Assembly: GCF_040412425.1 (NCBI RefSeq)
Contig: NC_089794.1
Coordinates: forward strand, 12,534,603 to 12,598,602
Length of the DNA: 64,000 nt
Direction: 5' to 3'
Source: Macrobrachium rosenbergii
Lineage: Eukaryota > Arthropoda > Malacostraca > Decapoda > Palaemonidae
Position numbers and translations under genes: made by a program. Within the stretch, counting starts at the first letter, position 1. Each line of letters begins with the position of its first letter. The notes beneath the pieces are model-generated. The model had not been told where the DNA came from and ran no database searches. It saw only the letters and a list, made by a program, of their open reading frames with translations. Positions 49,903-61,905 of this stretch are shown here, piece by piece.

Positions 49903-50680
49903 CTGTTTTTTCTTATCTCCTTGAGAGGGATCCAAAATATTTACACATTTGCACCATCAGTGGAGTGAAAAACTAATTTGTTGTCCTAAAAAGATGATTT
50001 AGGGCAAGAGTTTTGAGAATTTCAGTAAAACTACAGGTTAGTGAAAATTACAGATTTCTGCAGTTACATTGCACATAGTTCTCCACTGAAAATAGAGGCA
50101 CAGTTCAATAGAAAGAATTTGTTCTAGTGAACAAATCAACATTGAGAATTAGATTCATGTAGATGCTCATCAGAATTCTTGCCTCTCAGCCCAACAAAGG
50201 TGTTATTAAAAAATAAAAATCCAATTTTGATGCTTTTGCTGCAAAATTACAGTTTAATTCTAGTCTCATAACCTGAAATTTTGTTCACTTTGCCCACAAG
50301 TTACGATACTAAGCACTAAATGATGATATTGGTTTTTAAGTCTTCAAACAATAATAAGCACTAAATGATGATACTGGTTTTGAAGTCTTCAATAAGTAAT
50401 GTTTTCTGTAACTCTTCCAGGCATCAGTAATATAACATCCACAGCCTTCAGAGTTTAGGAGGGGTGAATGCACACTTATGAAAGCAATATTCTCACACAA
50501 CCATAGAGCTGGTATCCATACATATAAGTTGCAATACTTGCCAAGTTTTCAGTGCACTTATTCTGAGTGCCCAGTTATGATTAGAATTTTTCTTGAAGCT
50601 ACAAGACTGTACAAACATTTCTAAAAAATATTTCAGAAAGTTCTGTAGCCTATAGGGTTACAAAATTTTAGATAAAGTCT
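49903..50680. other. AT-rich DNA with a short tandem duplication
   Basis: A unit of about 50 bp containing AAGCACTAAATGATGATA and GAAGTCTTCAA is present twice (about 50310-50395). Nothing else recognised. Confidence 0.6.
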
Positions 50681-50684
50681 TTAA

Positions 50685-52245
50685 GGGGATCGGCCGCCTA
50701 AAAAAACCCAATAATCTTTAAAAAATTCGATTTGCTGAAAAAAAATTCTATGGCTTCGTATAGGGTTCAAGAATGTGTCCACGAAATATTATGCTAAAAT
50801 TTGCCGTATTTCTCTAGTTATGGCCTAAAATGTAACAATAACTATATACCCATAAAACACCAGTAGCGCAAAAATGATTTAGTCTGGTATAGTTTTTGCG
50901 ATATATATTACGAAAACTTCCTTTGAAATGAAATGTATAATGTCAATAATATCCTACTCGGCACCTTTTTAGTTATTCCTAGCCATGACAACGCACACGC
51001 GTCATACCATGACGCGATTGTGGCAGAGTTGCCTATAAACTTCCAAGCTGGAAGGACACGTTTTTCATGCTCGCTAGCCTTGACTGAACTCTGTATTTTC
51101 TGCAGTGTTTTTGTTTTTCACCGTGCCTAAAAGGTCCAAGAGTTCACTTCATGCTTCTAGAATGCGGAAAAGCCAAGTGGAAAAGTCCAGGCGAGAAGTA
51201 GAAGAAAGAGTTCAAGAAATTAGTGCCATAGAGGGGAATGGGTGACGGAGAGAGAGAGCTGTCGCCCATCAAAACCAGAGACCAACCACATCCACCCCTA
51301 AACACCTTTTTTATTTGTTCAAGTCACTACCAAAGGGCAAAGATATTTTAGAAAAAGAAAGCAGTAGCTCGGAGGCTGATATTATAGACGATCCTGAAAA
51401 TAAAATGATCATAATAAGTGAAGCAAGACTTGATGAATTACTTGAATCACGAATCCCTAATTGTGAATGTAAAGTAATTCCCAGGATCCATTTGGCAAGG
51501 GATGGATTCTGAGACACTAATAAAAAAGTGTAGGCAACTATGATACCTAGAGTAATACCTTGCAGCAAGATCAGACAGGGGGACCAGGAACCTAAAATTT
51601 ATAAGAATGTGTCTTAGGCACATAAATAATCAATTAATATTCTTATTTATAATAATTTTTCATTAATTAATACCCAAAAATAAAAATTAAAACCATAGAA
51701 TTAATTGTAACACAGTCTTTGAAGTCCCTTTTACTTTTTTTATGTAACTAAAACTTTGAAGGCCCGTTTCTCAAAACAAGTTTTTCGCCTTTAAAATGCA
51801 TCTCCTCCCTTAGTATTGGACCAATCTAAATGAAATTTTAAATATAACATGGGGAAACATGGTAGATTAAAACAAAGCCGGGGATTTTTAATATTTTGAG
51901 TTTCTGATTTTTGGCAATTTTTTTTTTCTGTAATTTTTCCGGGAAAATTTCATTAAAAAAAAAAAAATTCATATCTCGAAAAATAATTGAAAAATCAAAA
52001 ATCCCCGGCTGTGTATCGAAGGTCCATGTGTGTTTTATACGTGGTTCAAATCTCATCCCTTAAAACCAAAAAGCAAAGGAGGAGATGCATTTTGAAAATG
52101 GCCATTTTTGGCCGAAAAATGCCCTGGCGTCACAAAACCTAAGGTCACTGAACAAAATTTTTTCCCCAGAAGTTCCACACAATATCCTTTAACAAACCCC
52201 TATATATCAACAACCTGTCGTTAAAAAGTCGAAACGCGATCCCCC
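50685..52245 (+). mobile_element. TTAA-flanked DNA transposon relic (Kolobok- or piggyBac-like)
   Basis: TTAA at 50681-50684 and 52246-52249 flanks ends that are inverted copies: GGGGATCGGCCGC on the left and GGGGGATCGCG on the right (complement). The length is 1561 bp. TTAA duplication is shared by Kolobok and piggyBac. Inside, about 51123-51245 encodes a very basic stretch (KRSKSSLHASRMRKSQVEKS), followed by an open piece at 51315-51512 with FESL-like acidic sequence and CECK. Together they could be the start of a transposase; most of it is missing. Confidence 0.65.
51770..52110. repeat. Fold-back (long inverted repeat) inside the TTAA element
   Basis: AAAATGCATCTCCTCC on the left (about 51796-51811) and its complement on the right (about 52079-52094), and AAAGCCGGGGATTTTTAAT (51876-51894) against its complement at about 51990-52010, are nested around a poly-A/poly-T core near 51940. 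Confidence 0.7.
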
Positions 52246-52249
52246 TTAA

Positions 52250-52940
52250 GTTAAAAACATGAGCGTTCCAATTGAGAAAGATGTACAAAAAAGGATTATA
52301 ATTAAAAGACTCATTACTGAATCTTTTTTTATTAATTTTAACAAGAATGTCCAAATTACATTAACATCCTGTTTCTATTTACAATACAGTAGGAATCAGT
52401 ATCTTACACTGGCAAGCAGATACAATAATCATTCTAGCCGTTGTTAAAAGACAAGTATATGTTTCAAATGAAAAGTAACATTGTTTTATCATTTCAACTC
52501 TCAAATAAAATGCTGTTAAACCAAATTCACCTGAAAGACATTTGAATTAAATAATTGGAGACCTTTGGTAACATGTAGAGATACTATTTAGAAGTATAAA
52601 GATTTCTATTTACACAGAAGAAATCATTAGAAGCTGATTTATGTTAAAACTGTAACTGCAGGCACTGCAGAGTTTGCTAAAGCTGTTGATAGAATTAATT
52701 AATTTCATGTTTTAACAATTCATTAATTAAAACTGTGTAATTAATTTCATGTACTTATTCAACTCTCATTACTGACAGTCAATGAAAAACTTGCTTAGTA
52801 CATCTATAAATACACAAACAAGAAAGCAAAGAATGTGTTGACTATGACATTATTGCAATCAGAACTATATCAGTGCTAAGATAAAACCTAAGTGAACAAA
52901 CTGCAACATTTGTATCTGCTATGTTTACATCCTTTATTCA
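52250..52940. other. AT-rich DNA, nothing recognised
   Basis: No gene or repeat that I can support. Confidence 0.5.
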
Positions 52941-53560
52941 CAGGTGGCATACCCCTCTGATTCAAAAGCACTCACAAGCTGCAGTTTATTGACAGAGTTA
53001 AGGTTTCCTCCCTTCTCATTAATCATTAAAACCTATTCAAGTTCTAATACTGCTTCTTCAACAGTTATTCTTGTACTTTTTGCTCTGTTCTTAGTTCTCT
53101 ATTTTCCATGTAATAAAAACATTTTTTAGGTCACAAGATATTTTTATTTCTTTTACTACATTCTTGTGTTCCATAACTCCATCAAGCTGTTACACTACTT
53201 GATCTATTGTAAGTACATCTAAAGCCATTGTGGCATGACTTTTATTTTTTCATCTTAATGGAAATTTTGGCCATCAAATTTCTCTTGTTTTTCTTTACTT
53301 GGATGTTGTTCATTTTCAAGTCTTAATCATTCTCATATCTTTGCAAGGGGAATCTAGTTTTGCAATTTGCAAACTAATTTGATGTCATCATATTTACTGA
53401 AAACTTCTGTACCTTGGATACAGTTCAATGTGTTATATATGTCTGACAAAAAATTGTAGTGACTTCTATTACCCATTTGGTTTTTTGACTGAATATATTT
53501 TGGATAGCAGGTTGACAATAAGAAGTTTCAGTGGTAAAGTTTTTGTCGATGCTAAATATT
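52941..53560 (-). pseudogene. Possible decayed coding relic
   Basis: The minus strand shows several protein-like runs between stops in shifting frames: YPKYIQSKNQMGNRSHYNF, SDIYNTLNCIQGTEVFSKYD, ALDVLTIDQVV, VMEHKNVVKEIKISCDLKNV and GGNLNSVNKLQLVSAFESEG. The composition looks like former protein rather than random AT-rich DNA. The family is not recognised; it could be an old transposase or a retrocopy. Confidence 0.3.
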
Positions 53561-54330
53561 TTGACTAATCTTCAGATCTAAGATAGAGATCATTCTCAAT
53601 GTTGGATCTATCTTCCTTAACTTCCTTTCACAATTTAGCTTTTGTTTTCGTCTAGCTACAGTACTACTACTGTTATTATTATTATTAAGGAAGATTCTAC
53701 ATAATATTACCCATAAGCCTTTGGCCATCAATATTTGGGGTTTTTGCAAAGCATAAGACTTTCACCTTGCTTGATCCCACCATTCATGAATATTCTGCAG
53801 TTAAGGGGGCATGCCATCAAATCTCACCATACATCATGTTTCAAGACAAATCAAAACCATAAGCAAAGGTCATGCCATTTTCTAACAAGAAGTCAGTTCC
53901 GAAGTGGCTAGGAGTGTGGGTAGATTTGGAACTGACGTGTTTATCTTGTAAGCAGTGTATTCCATAGCCACATTGGCATTTTACATCAGCTTTACAATTT
54001 TTCAAAAGGGAAAGTGCATAATATATAGTAAGAATTAATTCACAAAGTATTCTTTACCATGATGAATGAGTAAATATGGAAAGAAAGGCACACGTTCAAG
54101 TTTTAGCTGAAAATCTTAAAGCATTATCATGTATGCCCTGCACTGTGTATGTAACCTACTGTATAAACTTGATGAATTTAGCTTTTGTGAGATGGCCTAA
54201 TAAGGACCAGGGTGAGGATTATGGTGTGTAAAATTCTAACAACTGTTTGTGCATTTACTGTACATATATGCATATTCTAAATAGCATTAATTAAAAATAT
54301 GTATAATAATTGGGGGAAATATGGTCAGGA
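53561..54330. other. AT-rich DNA, nothing recognised
   Basis: Includes one short imperfect inverted pair around AAGTCAGTTCCGAAGTG and GGAACTGACGTG (53890-53940). No gene recognised. Confidence 0.45.
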
Positions 54331-54337
54331 CTGGCTT

Positions 54338-54665
54338 AATGGAATAGAAAATAAAGTTTAGGCCAAAGGCCAAGCACTAGGACCCATGGGGTCATTCAGT
54401 ACTGAAAGGGAAATTGAGAGTAGAAAGGTTTTAAAGGTATAACAGAAGAAAACCTTGCAGTTGCACTATGAAACAATTGTCAGGAGAGGGTGGAAGGTAA
54501 GCTGAAACAGAATATGAACAAAGGTACAGTAAAAGGAATGAAATGGGTTGCAGCTAGGGGCCAAAGGGATGATGTAAAGAATCTTAAGTAATGCCTACAG
54601 TGCACCCCACGAGGTGCACTGAAGGCACTACCCCCTTCAGGGAGGACTTAAGGAACCAGTAGTTT
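54338..54665 (+). mobile_element. Interspersed repeat, SINE-like, near-complete copy
   Basis: Contains AGGCCAAAGGCCAAGCACTA, CATTCAGTACTGAAAGGGAA, CTTGCAGTTGCACTATGAA, GTTGCAGCTAGGGGCCAAAG, and the 3' end AATGCCTACAGTGCACC with GAGGTGCACTGAAGGCACTA. I recall this as a common decapod interspersed repeat found in many transcript UTRs. Only one copy is in this window, so the sequence itself cannot confirm it. Confidence 0.55.
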
Positions 54666-54780
54666 TTTTTTGACACCTAATACAAATTTGGTTATATGGA
54701 ACATTCTGCAAGTATATTCATGTGTGAAAAACTATGATCATATTGTAGACAAAACAGAACTACTATATCCTTATTAATAA

Positions 54781-54835
54781 ATAGCTTAACCAGACCACTG
54801 AATTAGCATTCTTATTATAAGGCTAGCCTGAAGAC
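54781..54835 (-). mobile_element. Degenerate SINE 3' fragment
   Basis: GCTTAACCAGACCACTGAATTAG followed by GGCTAGCCTGAAG resembles the TTTAACCAGACCACTGAGCTG and GGCTGGCCCGAAGG end of the SINEs at 57578 and 36078. Confidence 0.5.
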
Positions 54836-54839
54836 TTTT

Positions 54840-57577
54840 CTAAATTAATATAATGGATATCATTTAATATACTGGAAATCCTTCAAAATTTATAATAAAC
54901 TAAAAATGTTAAAAATCCTGACTGAATCCACTTCAATGATTTTGCCTCCAATAATTGATATATACACAGTTAGTTGAAAATTGGAAAATCACAATAGAGA
55001 TGCATCTTTTACAGCAAAGAATGTCATTATCCTACTGCATTCTTTTACTATTTTTATTTCATTATTACATAAAGTTTCCTTTTCTTTATCAAACTAGTCA
55101 AGAGTGGTCGAAGTGTCACTGACAAAGACCAAACAATGCTAGCAGTTTTTCTATCCTTAATTACTGACATTATTGAACATGGTTTTAGTATGAAAAGAGA
55201 TTGTCACATAATGAGAGCCGACTTACTTCATTTGGCATCAAATCTTGCAACAAAACATGATTTGAAGGCAACAGTATCCACTGCATAGTGTAGAAATCAC
55301 GTCTTCTCCATTCTGTAACGTGCTCATGATTTCCAATAGTGTATTTTTAGTTTCCCAAATACTCAAAAATGATGGATGAACACTTGAGAATTTTAACTGG
55401 AATGTTGACTGGATTTTATGATTTCCATGCCTTGATTACCTCTACCCTGAAATATCATCATCCTGAAACTAAGCTCTCTAGCCAAGAGTATAACTCTGAT
55501 GAACCTACAGTTACAGCTTTGATTTTTGGTTCACAATGAAACCAGATAATGAATCAATAGCTACATTTTAAGTTGATATGCAGTAAACAAGACTACTGCA
55601 CCTTTAAAGACAGTTTTCATTTTATAGCTACAACTGTCAGTAAATTCAATCCTACTCAAAGTAATGGTCATGCAGAAAAATGTGAGTACGAAACAATTTT
55701 GCCTCTCATAAACCAAATTCTACTAAGCTACAACTACATATGGCAACAAAATCACTTAAATCTCACATCATAATACAGTAAATTTATGGATATAAAAATA
55801 CTTTCAACATAAAAAAAAAGATTTAAACTCATATCTCAGTACATTAATATATATTTTTTTAACATTATTAAGGAAATTCATAAGGAGCAAGGTCTACAGA
55901 TTACCCATCATTATGGTAACAGATTTCTCAGCTCTCAAATGCCAGAAACTGACAACTGAAAGTGTTTAACTATCACAAGTCATAAAAATCTTACTTTATT
56001 GCAAATTTCAAAATCTGAGGTACTGTGTTATTGTAAAAAAAAACAATAAAATCACAATCCTTATACACCTGAATTCAATATTTCTTATCAAAGTCTGCTC
56101 AAATTGTCTCAGAGGCACCTGAAAATCTGAGCAACCAAAAATTTAGTACAAAAACTATATTTGCATTCTAGTAAAGACAGTGCACATAATAAACTTCAAT
56201 GGTTAAAGGGTAAACGTAGGGTATATAAGAATTTGCACACACTAAATGCAAAATTAAATAAACTATAATTTTTAATAGGAGAATCCTGGTCTTAATGAGA
56301 ACTGACATACATCACAAATGAGAAATGGCCATTGAAGAGGGTTTTTTATCATAAGTTCACAAGAATGATGAAGCCCAAACCCCTCACTGAGAGGTTCCAA
56401 ACAAATCGATCAAACTGTCAACACAGTAACAGGTAAGGTTCTATGCACATGCTATCTAATAAGACAGTAAATAGAAATGTCATACTTTTGTGAATTACTA
56501 AACAGTACCTTCCTGCTCTTGGCTCAAATACTTTATCCACAGAAAACTTTTACGCTAGCCTTCTACAATATACAAACTACTGTGAGTGTATGGAACATCT
56601 TAACATAACTATTGTAGGTGTTTGGGATATTTTCTTTAGTTCTCAAACAAATGCAAACTCAAGATCACAAGTGGCATGACAGTTTTTTTTGCAAGTACCA
56701 CAAGATTTATTATTATTATTTGCCAGTTTATCAGATCAGAGTTACTCGACCCTGATAGGGCCGGCCTGAAGGATTGTTCGCTAATAATAGAATTTACATT
56801 TTATTTAATAACATGCAATTCCTTAAAAGTTATTAAGTAAATAAACTGAAAATGATGGATGTCCAGATAAAGTTCCCTTTACTGGATTTACTTCTATAAC
56901 TTGATATTTGCTGTTGGTTGAAGTCTGGGCATTCAGATATGATATATATAGCTGTTAGTGTTACCTGTACTCCGTGCAGCAAGGGACTAGGAGGCATGTT
57001 GGCTATTCAGTAACCATCCATAGAGGTTACATTGGTATGATCAGCATCATACCAGCAGCTTTGACTGCTTTATCAGCATCCTTATTTACCTTTTCACCAA
57101 CACCTGCTTTTTGTAATTTCTAGAATGAAAACTTTTGTTGCACAGTATAAGGGAGTTTTTTAGACAACAGTTCTGAAGGGGTTCAATAGCACTTCTCAAA
57201 TCAGGGAAAACAATAAATTTCTGTGGTGTCATGTGCTTAATAATTTCATGTGGTAAATTGATTGCACTGTTCTGCTATGAAACAGAAGGGCTCTTTGCTA
57301 AAGGTTATTGATTTGCTTTATTAGGTAAAATTCCCTCTTAAGAGATGTAAAACCCTAAGAATGAATTGCATAGTATGAGCATTGCATCTTATATATTCTA
57401 TTGTGTGTTGTATCCAGGAGTGTATGTGTATTTTATGGACAAATAATATACGTGAATACAATTTCTGACTTATATGCATAGTCCAGGGAGGCAAAGTTCT
57501 AGTTCTGGAGGAAATCGGGTCCTCACTGAAGATCAGATTGTCCATGTTAGTTTGTCATTCCTCTTTTCAGAAAGGTG
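54840..57577. other. AT-rich DNA with one protein-like relic
   Basis: Mostly unrecognised. At 55094-55287 the plus strand is open for about 64 codons (GRSVTDKDQTMLAVFLSLIT, EHGFSMKRDCHIMRADLLHL) with no start or continuation; it could be a transposase DNA-binding fragment. At 56705-56790 a weak SINE fragment (GATAGGGCCGGCCTGAAGGA) follows an ATT run. Confidence 0.4.
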
Positions 57578-57850
57578 CGAGAAAGTTAAGTATACCTTAG
57601 TTTAACCAGACCACTGAGCTGATTAACAGCTCTCCTAGGGCTGGCCCGAAGGATTAGATTTATTTTACGTGGCTAAGAACCAACTGGTTACCTAGCAACG
57701 GGACCTACAGTTTATTGTGGAATCCGAACCACATTATAGCGAGAAATGAATTTCTGCCACCAGAAATAAATTCCTCTGATTCTTCATTGGCCAGTCGGAG
57801 AATCGAACGCGGGGCCAGCAGAGTGTTAGGTGCGAATGGTACCCACCCGT
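57578..57850 (-). mobile_element. SINE, GGTATACTTAAC-tailed family, copy 3
   Basis: Full body, including CCAGAAATAAATTCCTCTGA and ATTATAGCGAGAAATGAATT (plus-strand view), matching the gag-inserted copy at 36078-36352 over about 240 bp. The tRNA-like head is near 57790-57850. Confidence 0.9.
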
Positions 57851-60138
57851 CGAATGAAGACTATTCAGAAAGGTGCAATGTGCTTCTTTTTTCACATGAT
57901 GGGTGGAAATACAGCATACTTTTATTATCATCATTATATATTACCAAACTGCTGGACTAAAAATGTGAAGAAAAGAGGCAGTAATTTCAAAATTATTTGG
58001 CATTTGTTGTAATTCATCAAAAATGGAGTCTGAGAGTTTACTAATCATAAAATAAAGGAGAGGGGGATGACTGCTTGCCCTTCCCCTAAAATCTGGCAAG
58101 AAGTAACATTTATTTTCAGATGATCATAAAAGAAAGTATTAAATAATAAAATTCACAAGTAAAAAAACACAAGTTCAGTCATTCAAAGCCAGAAATGAGT
58201 ATTGGCATTATTTTACAAAAAATATATGAATTTGTGCTGAGACCATTTTGATAAGCTATGATGTTCAAGGGTCATTCACAACCTGTTATTTGTTGCACAA
58301 TTCTTCACAGTCCAAAGGTATGGAATTTCTATCCTTGGTGCAAGACAAACAGTGATGGAACTGACTTAATATTAAAACAATGAAAAGTATTTTGAATTTT
58401 TGCACTCCTTCAAAAGATCAATCATTCAAATAAAGCATCATTTGAAAAAGTTATAAATTTCGATCCATGGACACACACATCAATGTCCATCAGTAAATGG
58501 GTTTTGCTTTATGTACTGTAATATCTCATTTTACAATTTAAACTATATTTTGTAAGATGTACTGCCTTGTCAATTAAATGTACTAAATCACTTTGGTCAA
58601 TTAAATGTACTAAATCATTTTGGTCAGAGGTCCCATTTTATTTAAAGATGTCAATGCTAGCAATAAGAGTATTCTTCACTCTCCCAAATTTAAGCACCTA
58701 ATACATCTTAATGGAAGAAAAAATACACTGTTTTAGAAACCTGATATCACTTTCGACCCTAATATCCTGTGGAAATGTTTGATAGTTATTTTTCCTTTTA
58801 AATTGAGTTTGTTGAAAGATCAAACCATGCACACCTTGCACTGCCAATACTTTCTTTCTAACTTGGGATATAATAACTTTAAAATTCAACACTACTAATG
58901 TTTTATAATAACATTTAAGAATTTAAGATGAACAACACTGTTAAGCCAAGAAGTATTACATTTTCAATGTCAGTGTGTACAAATTCAGGGTACTTAACTC
59001 AATTTGCAACTTTAATATCTGAGATCAATAATTACACAGCTGAGATCATTCATTACCAAATTAATTTTCCATAAAAAGTTAATGATGGATAATTCACAAG
59101 ACCCAAAACATTTGCTGTACTTAATGCTACTCAGAAAAAAATGTCACAATGACATCAATATGAATGAAACAGATTATCACAATAGTAACTACTAAACTGG
59201 CACCTTTTAAAAAATAAGTAATGAAGCAAAATGTAAACAGATTTTACAAACCTGTACTAAAAAACAAACTAAACATTTCAAAACAATGTTGATCACGATT
59301 AAGTGTAGCCTATTTGTGACACGGTAACATTTGTCTAGACTGTTTTCTATACAGATATTACCTTGGGCTAAATATAAAGTTCACTAATGAATCTCTTACT
59401 TCAAAATATTGTAAGCAAATAACTTTCATATGCATAGACAGTGGCTGTATAAACACTTGTATTAAATATTTCTTGATAAAGTAGTGATATTTTTTTAAAT
59501 AAAAAAGGCCATGTTCCCAGCTTATGACATTTTCAATTTCCATCCACACCTACGACCAAAATTTCCAAGAAATATAAGCATTAAAATAAAAAATAATGAC
59601 TAAAAATTAATTTTCAAATACACAGTATGAAAAGCAATGCATAAATAAAAGAAATAATACTGTATATATATAATTAAAATTGAAACAGATGACAAATCCA
59701 TTTTGTAACTGTAGCAAATGTTTATTGCATTAATGACACAATTCATACAGTATACATAGTTCCCAAACCTACAGCCACTTCAACTTATGACAAATTATCA
59801 AGAACATAACCCAGTCGTTACTTGGCAAGTACCTTAATGCCCTTCGAGGTGAGGTAATGTTCATTCAGTACATAATGCCCAACAAGACTAGGGTTCAATA
59901 AGGTGTCCAGAGTACACAGTTAAGATTTATGCCTTAACAGATAATAATAGCACAGCATTAAAAGTACACTATACTTATAGATTTCCTTTATGACACTGCT
60001 TAGAAATTATCATATTAAGTGTATGTATAGACACACACACGACAGAAATACAGCAAAAGAGAGGCATTTTATACACTACAACCTTATCAATATTAACAAA
60101 AGAAATGAGCACCAATGCAACATGGATAAACTGTAAGG
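57851..60138. other. AT-rich DNA, nothing recognised
   Basis: Holds a 27-bp direct duplication at about 58571-58625 (CAATTAAATGTACTAAATCA twice). AATAAA and its complement occur often, as expected by chance at this composition. Confidence 0.5.
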
Positions 60139-60205
60139 TAACTTAACAGGCCATTGAGTTGTGTTTCTTGACTCTAACAGGGCTGGCCCAAAGAACACTG
60201 ATATA
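60139..60205 (-). mobile_element. Degenerate SINE 3' fragment
   Basis: AACTTAACAGGCCATTGAGTTG, ACTCTAACAGGGCTGGCCCAAAGA: weak match to the SINE 3' end. Confidence 0.35.
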
Positions 60206-61130
60206 AAAATACTTAACAAATGGCACCAAGTTATTATGATTTAAATTATCCATTTACCTGACCCCATGATGGAGAGACTACTCCATTATCACTATTTCTG
60301 AAACATATCGTCACCACCTTCTTCAACAACTAGTTTTTAATTCCTTGTTGAATTACATGGCCAAGCTAAATAAATCCAAGTTTTATTCATTTTAAGATCT
60401 TTGTTAAAAGCAGTACCTGAAATACCTACTAATATAACTTTATTTAAATACAGGCAATTAATTTATTAACTTGAATTAATCCAAAGGTCATGAATGCTAC
60501 AGAGTGCATAATCATGTAAAATCATGTTTGCTCATGTACTCAAAATTCTAATTGCATAAAAATAATAACACCTGTGATCAAGTGCTCTAGCACTACAAAA
60601 ATGACATACAATACTTGGAATTTAATCTACTCCAATCCCCAAGGACAATCTTACATCACTGACTAACCCTCGCAGTTTTAGTTGTTAACAACCATGAACA
60701 ATCAGCATTTCTTCATAAATTAATTTTGGTAAACCATAGCCAACATTTCAAAAAGCTCAGCTGTCCTTTACATTATACATAACTTTATAAATTAGGTTTA
60801 AAAAAGTTTCTATTTGACAAACAAGGTCACCAAACAGGTAGATGAAGTACTCAATGTGATTACAGGAGCTATTTAAAACACCATAAAATCTAACGACTAG
60901 CATCACCATAATTAAAAATTATATAAGGGGCCACATAAAATAGCACATATCTTTGAAATTAAACCTTTCTTTGTACTACAAAGCAAAATAAAAAATGAAA
61001 AACTAGTGACAAAGAAAACAGCTATAAAAACATACTTTAAACAAAGGACCACATCTAAATCTGAAACATGTCTCTGCAGGGAATGAATCTGAGGAAAATG
61101 ACAAGTTCACATTACAGATTTAAAAATTAA
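60206..61130. other. AT-rich DNA, nothing recognised
   Basis: No gene or repeat that I can support. Confidence 0.5.
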
Positions 61131-61268
61131 ATATCCTATGAACCTAAACTGACATATCATAATATGAACTTGCACTGCCAAAATCACTGTACGAACCCGA
61201 AATGACAAGTCATATTATGAACCTGCATAAGCAAATCATACTATGAACCTGCACTGACAAATCCTGAA
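61131..61268. repeat. Short tandem repeat, units of about 33 bp
   Basis: Four degenerate units of the type ATCATACTATGAACCTGCAC followed by TGACAA. Confidence 0.8.
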
Positions 61269-61288
61269 CAATTTGCACATGATCAGGA

Positions 61289-61359
61289 TTAGTTAGTTAG
61301 TTATAAATGATTTGTTTAACCAGACCTCTGAACTCTTTTAGGGTTCTTCTCGGGCTGGG
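61289..61359 (+). mobile_element. SINE 3'-end fragment
   Basis: Nearly identical over about 65 bp to 45192-45262 inside the DIRS-like element (GTTAGTTATAAATGATTTG, CTCGGGCTGG). It is flanked by an exact repeat of ACATGATCAGGATTA-type sequence (about 61277-61290 and 61360-61374), a likely target-site duplication. Confidence 0.75.
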
Positions 61360-61811
61360 ACATGATCAGGATTATCACCTTATCACCTTTCCATCTTTCT
61401 AAGATGGACACCCTGTATTTTCAATATCATTCCCTTTCTATAAATCTACTCATATATATTACTGTATGGCCTGAAATTTTTCTAGTAACACCTAAAGGAC
61501 AGAGTAAGATGGGACTGATGTTCAGTGACCAACTTTGGCCAGAGAGTAAAAAAATGAGGAAAACCTCATAATGAGGCTAATTTTTAATACTAATATCATT
61601 AACACTGCTAATCAAAATGAGCAAACATTCATTTGGAACAAGTCTAGAAAACCATGAAAAATTCTCATAAAACAGAATGACAGAAGTGAAGTAAGTCAGC
61701 AGAGAAGAAAATACCTAAAAAATACATATTCACCAACAGAAAAATATCACATACAGAAAGAGCAACACAGGTCAGAAAAACTAAGAAAAGGGCCACAGAG
61801 GATAATAAATT

Positions 61812-61905
61812 CAAGTAGCACACAGCCTCTTTTAGAAGGGGCACTCAGCCTCTTTGAAGTAGCACAAAGCCCTTTTAAAGTACCATACAGCCTCTTTCAG
61901 AGCAT
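61812..61905. repeat. Short tandem repeat, units of about 25 bp
   Basis: Four degenerate units containing (A/G)CACACAGCCTCTTTTAGA and variants. Confidence 0.75.
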
